The notes: a model not told the origin generated them from the letters alone. 64,000 bases of DNA from Pilatotrama ljubarskyi (GCA_022385805.1 MU277672.1:478012-542011); one strand, 5' to 3'; positions 21,950-35,441 are shown, counted from the stretch's first letter. Numbers and translations are program-made.

Positions 21950-24900
21950 ATGGCGGACGGCGCGCCGCCCCCGGAGGAGGACTTCAATGCTATACCCATC
22001 CCAGACAGGCTCGCACACAAGAACTGGAAGGCGCGCGTTAGTGCATACGAGGCCCTCGTGAAGATATTCCAAACCACAGCGTCCGACTCTGATCCCGCCT
22101 TCAAGCCCTACATCAACAACCCCGATACCCTCAAGAAGATTGCCACTGATGCCAATGCTGTTGCGCAGGAGAAGGGCCTAGAGTGTCTCGTTGCATTCGT
22201 GAAGTATGCTGGAGAGAATGCTGCTCGGACGCGCGAAGTGGTCGTGCCAGCGCTGGTGGAGAAGTGCTTCGGCTCAGCACGCGCCGGAACGAAGGCGCAG
22301 GCCATGGAGCTGTCGTTACAGTACGTGGAAGTAGAGAATGGGGCTGCTGGGGTCGTGGTGCGTGTGCCGGCTCTTGAGAGGCCTGGCTTGCTTCACGCTC
22401 ATCCTTGCTGTACAGGATAATATCCTGCCGGGTCTTGGCGCGAAGCAGCCCAAAACTGTAGCTGGGTGTGTGACTGTGCTGAGAGAGATCGTTAGGCAAG
22501 TACTTTCTATGCCTTCCGGGAAACCCGAAAGCTTGAGCTATACCCGTTCTCATACACAGACAATTCGGGACGTCCGTGACGCCACCAGCTCCGGTTTTGA
22601 AGGCCCTCCCCAAGATCTTTGCGCATTCTGATAAGACCGTCCGGGCTGAAGGAACGCAACTTGCGCATGTCCTATACCAGTACATCGGACTCGGGATCGA
22701 GCCGTGGTTGGCGGACCTCAAGCCTGTGCAAGTGAAAGAGTTGAAGGAGGCGTTCGAGGAGTTGGAAAAGGAGGGGAAGGGGCGGGGGAGTCTCAAACCG
22801 GAGCGACTCACTAGGGCGGGTGCACGGGAGGCAGAGGCGGCGGCGGAGGCAGGCGATGATGCGGAGGAAGGTGGTGCTCCTCCCGAAGAAGGTGCGTCTT
22901 CTCCTCATCGTGATTGAAATCATGCCGTCTCATGGGCGGCTACGACCCTAGAAGCCCCTCCGGATCCTCGGATGTTCGCCGAGGAGGTGGACATCACGTC
23001 CAAGCTACCAGCGAATTTCCAGGCCTCGGTCAAGTCGTCCAAATGGAAGGAGAGGAAAGAGGCTTTGGACGAGCTCCTGACCCTTGTGAATGCCACCCCC
23101 AGGGTCAAGGACGCGTCAGAACTCGGAGAAGTCATCAGGTCGCTCGCTACTTGCGTGCAAAAGGATGCGAACATCAACTGCGTCATGGTCGCAGCGAACT
23201 GTCTCGAGGGCTTGGCGAAGAGCATGATGGGATCTTTTGCGAGATACCGGGAGAGCACGGTTCCGCCCATGCTGGAGAGATTGAAGGAACGGAAGGCAAA
23301 TGTGACGGATGCCATCGGGAACGCGCTGGACGCAATCTTTGCTACGGTAAGATGGCCGTGTAGACCCTGGGTATGGGATCCTAACCACTTGGCTACACAG
23401 ACAACCCTCACAGATATCCTCCCCGACGCCCTTCCGGCCCTCAACTCCAAAAATCCTCAGGTGAAGGAGGGTACACTGAAGTTCATCGCCAGGTGTCTGT
23501 CACAGTCGCCTACCCCGATCCCTGCGCCTCAGGTCAAGCCTCTCTCTGAGGCGCTAGCATCGCTCTTGGAAGATTCTTTCGAGGGTGCCCGTAACGAGGC
23601 TGCGGTCTGCCTGGGCACCTTGATGAAGATGGTTGGAGAGCGACCTCTCAACGCTCTGATGGACGGCCTCGCCGACGTGAGGAAAGCCAAGGTCAAGGAG
23701 GCGTACGACAATGCTAAGGTAAAGGCGAAGGCTGGCTCCGGCCCGCCTCCCAAGCCGACCGCATCTGCGCCTGCTGCCAAGGAGCCAGCGAAGAAGAAGC
23801 CACCACCCGCGAAGCAGCCACCTACTACGGCACTCCCAGCTATCCCGAAGGAGGACGAAGTGCTGACGCCCACGGAGAACAAGCCTCTGAAGAAGCCACC
23901 AGCACGCCTACTTGTAAGTGTTACTTCTTGTATGTACGGTAAGTCCATGTCAGTAATCAAAGATGGAAGGCAAAGAAGCCTGCTGCCGCTGGGTCCGAGG
24001 GAGGCGCACCTGCACCTGCGCCCGCCCCCGCTCCGAAGAAACCTCCACCAGCTGCTGCCGCAGCAGCAGCAGCGAAACCTGCAAAAGGCGGCGCAGCACC
24101 CGCCCCGGGCGCTCTCGACACTGTCAAATTCAAGCATACGCCTGAAGATGCCGAAGCACTCGCTGCGGAGGTTATCCCGGCCAATTATGCCACTGACTTG
24201 GGCGATTCGAACTGGAAGGTGCGTTTGGCCGCGCTGGAGGAAATGACCGGATGGGTGGAGAGCTCCGCCGGCGAACTTGACTCTGAGGTCGTCGTTCGCT
24301 TCTTGGCCAAGAGAGGATGGAACGAGAAGAACTTCCAGGTACGTGGTACAGCTTCTATTTCGGTTGGTATGGTTGCTAAAGACTACACAATTGTACTATC
24401 GTCATGCAGGTGTCCACGAAGCTGTATGGCATCCTCCAGATTCTTGCCGAGCGTTGTCCTACTTTTGGTCGCGCTTCTGTCGCGCTCTGTGTCCCTCACC
24501 TCGGCGAGAAGCTGGGTGACATGAAGCTGAAGAAACCCGCTGGCGAGACTCTTTTGCTATTCGCGGAGAAGACCTCACTACAGTTCGTTCTTGGGCATGG
24601 TTCGTGTTCCCGGTATTGACCTTCCCAGTCCGCGCTAACGTTGTCGTAGCGTACGAGCCTCTATCGAAGCAGAAAGCACCGAAGGTCTTGGCCGACGCGC
24701 TCACGTGGATCGATCAGGCGCTCGTAGAGTTCGGCATAGCCGGACTGTCCCTTCGAAGCCTCATTGACTTCCTCAAGACAGCGCTGAAGAACTCGAACGC
24801 TGCCGTGCGTACTAGCGCTACAAAGACCCTGGTGACGGTGAAGTTGTTTGCCGGATCCTGTACGTCACCGTTCTCCATCTTCGTCCGTCCCCGCCTGACC

Positions 24901-27900
24901 GACTTCCCCAGCGATCAAGGACCTTCTCGAGGATCTCAACCCGCAATTACTCACGACAATCCTGAGCGAGTTTGACAAGGTTGAGGTTAATCCTGCTCCG
25001 GAACCGTCTCGCACCTCGGCGGATCTTGCAAACCTGGCGCCAGCTGCTAGTGTGCCTGGCAAGGCTACCGTCGCAGGCGGAGACCCGCTCGATGATTTAT
25101 TCCCCCGAGTAGAGATCGATGCTCTGCTAAAAGGCACGACGATCTTGGCGGATGCGAAGAGCGATTCCTGGAAGACGAAGAAGGAAGCTCTTGAGACCCT
25201 TCAGGCCATCTTAGATCAGGGGGCAAACAAACGATTGAAACCGACCATGGGTACGTTCTTGCTGAACTTGTCGACATGATCGAGATGAGTGCCCTTTGCT
25301 GATGGTAACTACTAGGTGAGATCGGGCAAGTACTGAAAGCACGGGTCACGGACGCCAACAAAGCGGTGCAGAGTTTGGCTCTGGATATTGTCGCGCGTAT
25401 CGCTACAGGCATGGGCAAGCCATTCGAGAAGCAGACACGTTTCTTCGTCGTTCCGGTCGCCTCTGTCCTCGCTGACCAGAAGGCACCGATCCGCGCTGCA
25501 GGTCTGCAAACCTTGACCGCGATTGCCAATGCCTGTGAAGGGTTGGAGCCACTGGTCCCCGGCATCGCCACCGCTCTCGAGTCGACAAATCCTTTGCAGC
25601 GGGCGTCTCTGCTAAACTGGCTGGCTGACCGGTTCAAGGAACACGAAGCGGCTCAGGGCTTGGACCTCAGTAGCTGGGCGGGCACCATCGTCAGTTGCCT
25701 CGACGACAGGAACGGGGACGTACGAAAAGGAGCCCAAGCGCTTCTCCCCACCCTCATTTCATCGGTCGGCTACGATCAGGTCATGCACCAGACGAACTCC
25801 CTCAAACCGGCCTCTAAGTCTACTGCAGTACCTCTCATTCAAGCCGCACGTGCTGCTGCTCCGGCGATGGCGAAAAGTGCGCCTCCTCCGGCCGCTTTAG
25901 CTCCGAAGACCGCTGCTGTCAAGGCCGCCCCTGCTCTTGCAAAGGCACCATCCGTCAGCCCAGCGCCCTCTGCTCCTTCTCCCCCTCCTGCCGAGCCTTC
26001 GTCAAAGATCGCGCCTCCAAGCAAGCTTACCGGAGTACGGCGGAAACTTCCTCAAGGCACCGTTTCTCGCCCAGAGTCACGCGCCGAAACTCCAGTAGAA
26101 GCAGCGGGCACCTCTCGTCTTCCCAGCAAGTTCGGTACGGGCCTCAAGAGACCGGGTCCGACTATCAGTGGGCCGTCGAAGGCTTCGGTCCCTGTCTCAG
26201 CAGAGTCTTCATTGATCTTTACGAGCCCCAACCCCGATACAAAGAGGTTACGGCTCGCCAAGGACGCAAACCGATGGGTGATCGAGAGCGGTCCGACGCG
26301 CAAGGATCTCGCCGAGCTCCTCCAGCATCAGATGGAGCCTCACGCGGCGAAGGACCTTCTTGCACTCCTGTTCAGTCACGATCACAATGCTGTGAACGAC
26401 CACGTCTCTGGACTGAGCATGATGCAGGACTTCTACGCTAGTGCAGCGACGGGAGACGACAAGCAACAGGCCGTTTGTATCGCCAACTCTGATCTTGCCC
26501 TGAAATTCGTCTCGCTCAAGGTCCATGAGCCTCAGTCGAACCTTGTCCAGAAGTGTCTAGACGTCGTCGACGCCGTCCTTGCATTCTTCCAGAGTGTAGA
26601 TTACCAGCTCTCTGACCAAGAAGCGATGTGCTTCATTCCTACTGTCGCACAAAAGGTAAGTCCTCCCTTCATGCCCCTGAGCAATCCGTCTGATGTTCCC
26701 CCAGCTCGGAGACGCCAGAGAACCCGTCCGTGCGCGCGTTTCCCACATCGTCCAAACGCTCCCCAAGGTCTACGCGTACAGCCGGGTCTTCCAACTACTG
26801 CTCGAACACAGCCTCAAGTCCAAAGTGGCGAAGACACGACAAGGAACCCTTGATGAGCTTGCAGGTTTGCTGAAACGCTTCGGCATTGGAGCATGCGAAC
26901 CTGCCAAAGCCTTCCCGGTAATTGCAAGCATGATTTCGGACAAGGACCCATCAGTGCGCAAGTCTGCACTCGCCGTCCTAAGGTCAGTATGTTTTGCATC
27001 TAGCGAGGATTTCGAAACTGATCCGGATGTTTAGCGAGGGGTACGTACTTGTCGGCGAGAAGATCTGGTCTTTGGTGGGCCCTCTGTCGCCCAAGGACAA
27101 GACGCAACTCGAAGAGCGGCTGCGTAGGGTGCCAGGTGCCAGCAGTCCTGACAAGATCGACGCCGCACCGGCGACGCACGCATCGCGGGTAGCCACTGGA
27201 ATTCCGCGATCCGGCTCCCCCGCGCCAGGCCCTGTGTCGCGTTTGACGGGGGTAGTTCCGCGCTCCGCCAGTCCTGCTTTGACGGCGCCGTCGCGCCTTG
27301 CTCGCCCTGGCTCTCCGTCACACATGGTCCGCTCGTCTTCTCCTGCGCCGTCGCATTCAGCCCGACCGGCTTCCCCTGCAAGAAGTGCCATTCCCGGGCC
27401 TTCGCATATCCCTCCTCCAACGTCACCTACGACTGCAAGTCGTCCCAAGAGCTTTCTGCCCTCGCGACTAGCCCCGCCGCGTTCGCGCCTAAATAGTGCA
27501 GCGGCAGCGAGCGGCCTTCCGCCCCCGTCAGTTCAGTCTCGTCCTTCTGTGGATGATGTAATCCAAACCAATGGCCACAAGACTGGGCTGAGCCGACATT
27601 CAATCGAGGAACAAGAGGAAGGACAGGATTCTGCATCCGAGGATATCACTGTTACAATCTCTAGCATCCTCAGCAACGACGCCTCGAGGAGCGTTGACGC
27701 GTTGAAGAAGATCCAGAAGGTGCTCGAGATTGGACCGGAACAGGGACCATCCTCTCCTGCCTATCAGGAACTAGCAGAGCATACGGAAGGCTTGATCGAG
27801 ACTATAACGCTGCAGATGGCTCATGTTTTCGAACACCCTGAAGACATCACGCTCCCCGAAAATTTTCGGTTGGCGAAGCATCTCATTCAGACGCTGAATG

Positions 27901-29434
27901 CTTTCTGCGACCACGTATTCCTGGCGGAGTCGTTGACCGTCGACATCCTAACCTCTCTCCTGGAAGAGTTGACGCTCCGCCTCCTGCAGACAGACAACAG
28001 CTCTGACACTAAGGTCAAGGATCTGTCGCGATTCATCAACATGATCATCCTGCGGCTGTTTGCAACTGGCAGGAGGATGTCCATCTTCCGGTAGGTGTCA
28101 TCTGGTACACCGATAGACAATGCTGACACACGGCGATTAGTGCTCTATTCGCCCTCCTGCTACGGATAGTGAAGCCGTTCCCCGCCAACGGGACAAGTCC
28201 TGACTCCCAGGAAGCGAGAGTCGCAGAGTTGGTGCTGAAGTGCGTATGGAAGCTGGCGAGGAACATACCCCAGGATCTGGAGAAAGGGGTGCTCGACCCC
28301 GTGGAACTGTTCCCGGCCGTTGAGCACTTCTTGCAATCCGTTCCGCCAAATGAGTGGCGCGCGCGTGCGACCAACAAGGTTCCATGCGGCGACATGCCCC
28401 TAAGGACTATCAAGGTCATCATCCAGCATGTAGTCGGTGAGTTGATAGGAGTCGCGCAATTTGCAGCATCAGCTTCTGATACAGCCGATAGCCCATTACG
28501 GGGATGACGTATACGACCACCTCTCTTCAGCCTTCGACGATCCTTCCGCCACCATTGTCTATCCTTACGTATACCGCATCCTCAATTCTTCCACCAAGAC
28601 TGCCGCCGAGGTTCCCCTACGCAACTCCGACGTCCTGAGGGAAGACGCCAGGCGACCAATCTCGACGCTTAGCCGCCCGATCTCGCCGCAGGAGACTGTC
28701 TCGTCGCGGTCTGTTACGTCCGATCCCCATCGCGCGTCCAGCTCAAGTCATGCGCGAAGCCGGAGCGTTTCTTCGACAGCGGATACCGTACAGGAACCGG
28801 ACCTCGATGACCAGCTCAACATCATCATTGACCACATCTCCAGTGAGACCACTGGCGCGATGCACAAGGAGGGTATCACCGAACTCCATCACTACCTCAA
28901 AGCATACCCCCACAAGAAGCCGAAGGTTGACAAGATCCTCGAGTCGACTGGGCCTGCTTTCCGCAAGTACATCACGCGGGCTCTCGCCAGCCGTGCAGCG
29001 GAAGACGAGGAGCGGAATGTTGCGGTTGCCCAGACTCTCTCACGTACGTCGCTGCTTTTGTCCTTTCGTGCAATGCGTCCGCTGACCACTGAACCAGGCC
29101 TAGAGTCTAATGGGCGTGAACGAACCATGAGCACAGCGAGCAGTACGTGTCACCACTCTATTGACGGTCAATGCCGCTCATAGGCACGCCCCATTCAGAT
29201 CGCGACATGATTCCGCCTGGAACGCCGACGTCGCCCGCGGGGTCTATGAGCGGGCGAGCGGAGACATCACCTCGATCGCCTCCTCGGTCAAGCCTTTCCG
29301 ACCTACCTGATGCTCAGCAGGAGAAACTGTCAAGGCTGCATGACATCTTCCAGTACCGGTCCAGTACGGCGAGCAATGGGTCTTCGCACGGACGCTCGAC
29401 ACCGTCTGTATTCACGACTCTCCGGAACAGTTGA
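21950..29434 (+). CDS. STU2: Microtubule polymerase STU2/XMAP215/Alp14, multi-TOG
   Basis: The largest gene here, about 2,100 residues from roughly 17 exons. It begins MADGAPPPEEDFNAIPIPDR, then KNWKARVSAYEALVKIF, the first TOG domain. Further TOG domains follow at about 22980-23730 (SSKWKERKEALDELLTLV, MMGSFARYRESTVPPMLERL), 24190-24960 (DSNWKVRLAALEEMTGWVE), 25140-25800 (SDSWKTKKEALETLQAIL, EKQTRFFVVPVASVLADQ), and a further HEAT/TOG-like block at 26300-27000. Each TOG starts with the W-K intra-loop that grips tubulin. Basic Ala/Pro/Lys linkers (23740-24100, 25860-26200, 27160-27560) are typical microtubule-binding linkers. The C-terminal part (27640-29000) is helical, with HLSSAFDDPSATIVYPYVYR and a Ser-rich tail. 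XMAP215 proteins add tubulin to microtubule plus ends and act at kinetochores and spindle poles. Intron ends within the last 400 bp are less certain. Confidence 0.93.
24051..24074 (+). repeat. GCN triplet microsatellite in the STU2 linker
   Basis: A run of GCT/GCC/GCA codons encodes eight consecutive alanines between PPP and KPAKGG in the basic linker between TOG domains. Likely slippage-prone and length-variable between strains; in a disordered linker, so tolerated. Confidence 0.7.
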
Positions 29435-29769
29435 GAGACCGGGTGGGGAGCATGGGATTGATATTCTGGCTGTATCTGCACATGTGTATACCAAGCATCG
29501 TCCGCTTTTCTAGCTACTGTAGACAAGGTAATCTAGGCGTAATTGAGATGTCTCTGCAAGCTCGGCGCTGGCCAGACCCAGCTGGAATGTTTGGGGCATT
29601 TAACGAACGACCCTGAGAGCGAATCCGGTGACCGACAGCTGATTGACGACATCGCAGCTTGTGTACCGCCCGCAAGCGCCCGGGAGTAGTGCAGTATACT
29701 CTGGACTCTTCCGCTGCGGCCACGACCTCCTCCGCACCTTACGACCCCTCCACGACCACGACCGCCTGC
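29435..29769. other. Intergenic, STU2 terminator and acyltransferase promoter
   Basis: 335 bp. The frame of the next gene is open upstream from 29659, but the first ATG in that frame is at 29770; the upstream part is read as 5' leader. No clear element. Confidence 0.4.
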
Positions 29770-32621
29770 ATGACGACTGTACATAAGGCAGAGAAGTCCG
29801 ACCTCGTCTACGATGCTGCCCTCTTCTTCTGGGGGATGGTCACCAATGTGTTCTTCCGCGAGATCAGGCCCCGCGGCGCGTTCAACATCCCTCGCGAAGG
29901 TCCGGTCATCTTCGTGGCCGCCCCTCACAATAACCAAGTGAGTTGTGAGAGACAGACAGCATTTGCTGCACTAACCATCATACGCGCAGTTCCTCGATCC
30001 GCTACTCCTATACCAGCAGGTGCACCGCGAGACAGGGCGGCATGTGCGCTCCCTCATTGCGGCGAAGAGCATGGAGAGGAAGGTCATTGGGTTCTTCGCG
30101 AGGTTAATGGCGAGCAGTGAGTACACCTCCCTTTGTTCGCACGTCTTATACAGAACGACTCTGCAGTCCCGGTCGTACGCGCTGCCGACCACGCGAAGCC
30201 TGGTACTGGTGAAATCACTATATCCCAGGAAGACCCTTGCTTGATCAATGGACATGATACGCGCTTTAAGTCGGAGTTCACGCCAAAAATGCAGGTCATG
30301 CTGCCAAGATCAGTAGGCTCTGGCGTCGCCGAAGTTGTCGAGGTCATCTCGGATACACAATTGCGAGTCCGGAAAGAGTTCCCCGGTACTTCCAGGTTAC
30401 GGGAGAAGATAAAGGAGCTTCAAGCGTCCGGTCAAAAGGGCATAGCTTTCAAGAGGTTACCGTTCGTGGACCAGCACGAAATGTATCAGCACGTCTATCA
30501 GTGTCTTACGGACGGCGGCGCCATCTGTATCTTCCCAGAAGGTATGCTTGTTCGGAACGCGCTGTATGTATGCGACAGCTTATGTCTCATAGGCGGCAGC
30601 CATGACCGGACGGATCTCCTTCCTCTCAAGGCCGGCGTTTCTCTCATGGCGTTGGGTGCAATGGCGAACAATCCTGACCTGAAGGTCAAGATTGTACCAG
30701 TTGGCCTGTCTTACTTCCATGCGCACCGCTTCCGGTCACGAGCAGTCATCGAGTTCGGTTCTCCCCTCGATGTTCCAACGGAGTTTGTCGAGATGTTCAA
30801 GCAAGGCGGGGAGAGGAAACGTGAAGCGGTTGGCAAGTTCTTGGACGTGATCTACGACGCGCTGAAGACCGTCACCCTCCGAGCGCCCGACTATGATACG
30901 CTCATGGTCAGTGACTCGCCTGCAGTGCATGTAGCATCTGCTGAATCTTGCGGCACAGCTCATCCAAGCAGCGCGGCGCTTGTACAAGACCCCCGGGCAG
31001 CACTTGACGCTGGGTCAGGTTGTTGAGCTCAATAAGCGGTTCCTGCAAGGCTACCTCCACTTCAAGGATGAACCCAAGGTGCAGAAGCTTCGTGATGACG
31101 TGCTGAAATACAACCGTTTCCTTCGGGATCTGGGCCTGCGAGACCACCAGGTTAGTGTATCGACCCTCATAGACGTACGCTTGGGCTAGACAGCAACTTT
31201 CATAGGTGCCTAAGGCACAGAAGGCAGGATGGAAGACCTTCGGCCTGCTATCGTATCGTCTGATCCTACTGACTGTGTGGTCCGTATTGGCGCTACCTGG
31301 AGTGATCCTGAATGGTCCCATCTTCGTGACCGCCTCGGTGATCTCGCATAAGAAAGCCAAAGGTAAGGTTAACGGCGTATCCCCGCGCGAGCGGTGCTGA
31401 TGCTCCAGCGATCCAGAGGCCCTTGCCGCATCTGAGGTCAAGATCGCCGGTCGCGACGTTCTGGCAACCTGGAAGATCCTCGTCGCTCTTGGCGTCACGC
31501 CTGTCCTGTACACCTTCTACGCCATACTTGCGACTGTCGTCGCGGTGAAGGCCGGTGCGCCTCTCAAGTGGAGGATCTGGACACCTTTCATCGTCCTAAT
31601 GGTTTTGCCCATGATCGGATACGCTGCGCTCAAGTTCGGCGAAGCTGGCATGGACGTTCTGAAGTAAGGCTGCCCTGCGTGCAGTCGTTCCAGCTATTCA
31701 CCGTCAATGTTTCGTAGGTCATTGCGGCCACTGGTCGTTGCTTTGATCCCTGGTCAACAGCGGTCCCTGGACAAGCTGAAGAAGATGCGGGAGGACGTCG
31801 CGAACGAGCTTGCCGAGGTAATCAACGAGTACGGTCCCAAGCTCTTCGAGGATTTCGACCAGGTGCGCGTTCCCGCCTCCTGACCAACGCACGCGGTTTC
31901 TCACATCGTACAGATGCGTATCCTCGTACCGTCATCAACTGCTCCCCCGTCGTCCGGACAGTCCGGTATCTGGCGGAGAAAGAGTGCGACGGGCGGTGTG
32001 GACGCCCAAGGCAACCTCCTCTCGCATCCTATGGTCAGTCCTTGCGTCCATACCCACACATCTCCGCTACTGACACATTGGCTTCCATGTCAGACCTGGC
32101 TCGACGAACGCCTTTTCGGCTGGAGCCGCAGCGCGAAGCGCGGCACGAGCGCATGGGCAGGCGGGACGCGAAGCCAGGAGATCAGCCGCGCCGCGACGCC
32201 CGACATATCAGACGAAGAGGACGAGCCGGACTACGACAACCTCATCGTGCCCGCCGGCGACGGACACTCCTCACTCGCGTCAGGGCCGCGCAGCCAGCGC
32301 AGCTCGTACGCGGACATCACGCGTCTGCGGCGCACCTCGAGCGCGGCGAACACGAATGCCATGGCGTTCACGCCGACGTCGCCCACCGCAGCAGCAGCAG
32401 CACCTCCGGCAACGGCGGTGGCGACTGGGGGTCAGGCCGCGTTCGACGCTGACGGGCTGCATTTCCGCGGGCAGACGAGGGCGAGGAAGCCGAGTCTGTC
32501 GGACGACGTGCCTGTGGAGATCATCGGGAAGGTCGACAGGGAGGAGCCGTTCAAGGACGCGACGAAAGATCTGAATACAGAGATGAAGAAGCGGCGGTCG
32601 AGCGTCGAACGGGCCGACTGA
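29770..32621 (+). CDS. SCT1: Glycerol-3-phosphate O-acyltransferase (SCT1/GPT2 type)
   Basis: About 780 residues from roughly ten exons, starting MTTVHKAEKSDLVYDAALFF (29770). Acyltransferase motifs in order: motif I PHNNQFLDPLLLY (the HX4D pair is split by an intron), RSLIAAKSMERKVIGFFARL, the RPADxxxPG-like RAADHAKPGTGEITI, the long substrate insert (EVISDTQLRVRKEFPG), motif III FPEGGSHDRTDLLPLKAG with an intron after the G codon's first base, and motif IV KIVPVGLSYFHAHRFRSRA. Membrane segments lie near LILLTVWSVLALPGVILNGP and FYAILATVVAVKAGA/FIVLMVLPMIGYAALK. The tail (32100-32621) is Ser/Asp rich and carries ATPDISDEEDEPDYDN, as in fungal enzymes regulated by phosphorylation. It catalyses the first step of glycerolipid synthesis in the ER membrane (acylation of glycerol-3-phosphate, also DHAP in yeast). 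Confidence 0.93.
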
Positions 32622-32944
32622 TTATGTGGTGCAGGGTGAATGCGACCCGGAACGGATGGGATGGCTTCACGTATTCATAGGACAACCCAAACCTTTACCT
32701 GATGTTGCTCCACCGGCTCGCACAATGACTGATAGTTGTTGTGTCTCGGCTTCGCGATGTACGCTGCCTCGATACGGATACCATTGATACCATCATGGAC
32801 CGAGCATGGTACAACATCGAACACCACAGCTGAGTATGATACAGCATACGACGCAACGGTGAACCGTCATCATCAACCCAACAACCCAACAAAGCGACAC
32901 ACGGACTGCGAAGCTGCACCGAATGCACCGCAATCCCGCCATGA
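32622..32944. other. Convergent 3' region of SCT1 and MAP1
   Basis: 323 bp between the two stop codons. Sequence is AT-richer with ACAACA/CAACCC runs, typical of UTR/terminator sequence. No gene. Confidence 0.45.
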
Positions 32945-34970
32945 TCACTGCAAGTCTTTCCGCGGCTTGCCAGCCGTGAGTATCTCGACGCCAGTCTCCG
33001 TGATCCTGGCGGGACGGGTTCAGTCGAATTGCAAAAGGGACTAGCTGACAACGGTAGTTTGACTCACAAGAGCGTCTCCTCGAACTGCGCGCTGCGCTTG
33101 CCGTCGATCGTGACAGACGTCCAGTCGTCCGGCCAGTGCTCCAGGTCCCAGTGGCCGAGGTTGATCATCTATGTCCGCGGCCGTCGCGTCAGTCAACCCT
33201 CAAGCAGAGAAAACGGAGGAGGATGCGGGACGAGAAAAGAGACGTACGGGCTCGATGGTGAAGCACATGCCGGGCTTCATCGTGCCCACGGCCTTGTTCT
33301 TCGCGTAGTGCGGCACGTTCGGCGCCGTGTGGAAGAGGTCGTTGATGCCGTGGCCCGTGTACTGGCGCACGACCGAGCACCCGTTCGCGCGCGCGATGGG
33401 CTCGCTTGAAGAAAGAAGAGATCACGGCACGTCAGCGGGGCTGCTTCGCATCGTGAACGAGGGGACGGGGAGGACCGCGGCACGTACATGGTCTTGCCGA
33501 GGTCGCGGATGAGCGCGCCGGGCTTGCAGAGCTTGATCGCCTCGTCGAGGCACTTGCGCGCGGTGCGCATCACGCGCATCGAGTCGTCGTCGACCCGCCC
33601 GACCGGGTACGTCTCGTTCAGGTCGCCGTGGAACCCTGCGCGCACAGGACCCGTTCAGTACTCGCTTCTCAATATTTTTCGAACAACAGCTCGCGGAGGG
33701 CGTGTGCTCACCATCTTTGTAGCAGGATACGTCTGATGCGGGGATGCGGTGGAGGTCGTCAGCGATGATGGAAGTGGGAGGCGAGAGAAGGGGGAGAAGA
33801 AGAGAGATGTAAGCACCGATGTTGATGATGTCGCCTTCTTGCAGCTTGCGCTTGTCCGGGATGCCGTGACAGATCACCTCGTTCACGGATCTGCGCAGCG
33901 CCAATGCGTAGTCGTCGCAGTGAGCAAAGATAGAGCAGTGATATGAACCAGAGGAGAGATGACATACGTGCAGACGGACTTGGGGTAGCCGCGATAGTTG
34001 AGCGGCGAAGGGTAGGCGCCGCGCTCGATGGTCGCCTCGTGCACGATTGCGTCGATCTCGTCTGTCGTAATGCCGGGGCGGATCGCAGCGGCAGCGATGT
34101 CCAGAACCTCTCGAGATAGCTATACGAAGAGAATACCAGCGTAGACAGTGGAATAAAAGAGAGCGGTGGTCAGAAGAGGGCGCTGATGGGGAAGGACACG
34201 GGCGTGCGCTTGAGAGCGGAACGTCTCGCGGAGGCGGAGGGCGGTGCTCACCCTGCAGACGGCGCGCATCTTTTCTTGCTCCTCGGGCGAGAGGATCCGG
34301 GGCGGCTTGCCGGCCGCTCTGACCTCGGAAACGGGGTTGCCTGTAGGAGGGGAGAGAAAAGCGGGATGAGCGGGGGCATACTCACAGCGTCGCGGGGATG
34401 GCGCGGAGGACGCGCTTGAGCGTACCGTCTGAGGCGTAGTCTGGACGGGGGATGTGGTCGGGGACGATTCGCCTGGGAGAGAGCGGGTAGACGGGGCGGA
34501 GCGGGCCAGTGAACTTGTAGGTGCCGAATGGATTGAACGTTCCATCTAGCCCATGTGATGTTCGTAAGTGCTGCCCAACGGTACTGAACTCTACGCACCT
34601 TTGTTGATGTTCGGGTCATCTAGCAGCGGTTGGCGGGGAGTGGCAATGTCATGGATGATTTTGTGCGTTTTCTGTAGTCATGGATAAGTGCCGGCTCCCT
34701 GGAGAATGAACCAGGACAGTTACCCCTGCAACTCCGGTAAGCTAATTCACAGACGATGCAGCAGGAAAGCACTCACAGTTGGCCTTGAAGCAGTCCTGGC
34801 CGCAGAAGAAGGATCCCTTTATTCCGAGCCTGAGCAGCATGCGTAAGCAAGAGTTCCGCAGCAAGCAAGGAGAGCCGGCCTGACTTGTTGCACGTCGGAC
34901 ACTCGAGACGAGATGGCGGATGGCCGTTGGGGCAGTTCGAGCTCTGGCAAGGGATAGCAACTGCAGCCAT
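32945..34970 (-). CDS. MAP1: Methionine aminopeptidase 1
   Basis: Minus strand, about ten exons. It starts [17 protein letters not shown] (34970), where six Cys and His residues (also [30 protein letters not shown]) form the MYND-like zinc finger that docks eukaryotic MetAP1 on the ribosome. Then [38 protein letters not shown], and the pita-bread domain: [71 protein letters not shown] (metal ligand Asp), [19 protein letters not shown] (metal ligand His), [19 protein letters not shown] (ligand Glu) and a final [17 protein letters not shown] with a stop at 32945-32947. All metal ligands except those split by introns are visible. It removes initiator Met from nascent chains in the cytosol. Divergent from the FAD monooxygenase. 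Confidence 0.94.
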
Positions 34971-35441
34971 AGCGGTGTGTTTCGAGGAGGAGAGAAGGTA
35001 CAGGAGAGGAAATATTGGCCGGCGTCTAAAGCAGAGCGCGTGAGCGTCGGGCGGATGGCTGTGCAGCGACACCCAAGACGGGATCTCGATGTGTCTGCTT
35101 GGCAGACGTGCACTGCGCGGGAATGCGCAAGGAACGGACAGAGCATTCGAGAGCAGCCATCACTCGCCAGTGCGTCTGCAAACGACACAGGCAGCTGGAG
35201 TTCGTCAAATTCACTGCGATCTGCCAGCCCATCGCCGTCGTCGGCCAAGAGCCGCACAACGCTCTCCGCACACTGATCCAGATGATCCTGCCGTTTGGGC
35301 CAGGGGCACTGTACTACTGACAGGTCCTCGGGAATTTCAGGAGCCTTCCGCCTCGCATTCTCCGACGCATGCTATCAAAATGTCTCGCATCATAACCGCA
35401 GGCTCTAGACGTTCACCAACTCCCCCACTCCCTCCTATACC
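34971..35441. promoter_or_regulatory. Divergent promoter of MAP1 and the FAD monooxygenase
   Basis: 471 bp between divergent start codons. Overlapping open frames here have no motifs and are treated as chance. No strong TATA box; the pyrimidine-rich CCCCCACTCCCTCC stretch just before 35442 is a common fungal transcription-start context. Confidence 0.45.

Noticed and set aside
27160..27560. Repeat-like Pro/Ser-rich stretch in STU2
   Set aside because: Low complexity of a linker; no regular unit or DNA-level tandem repeat.
33189..33645. Alternative minus frames across MAP1 exons
   Set aside because: They are other frames of the aminopeptidase exons and introns; the MetAP motifs fix the true frame.
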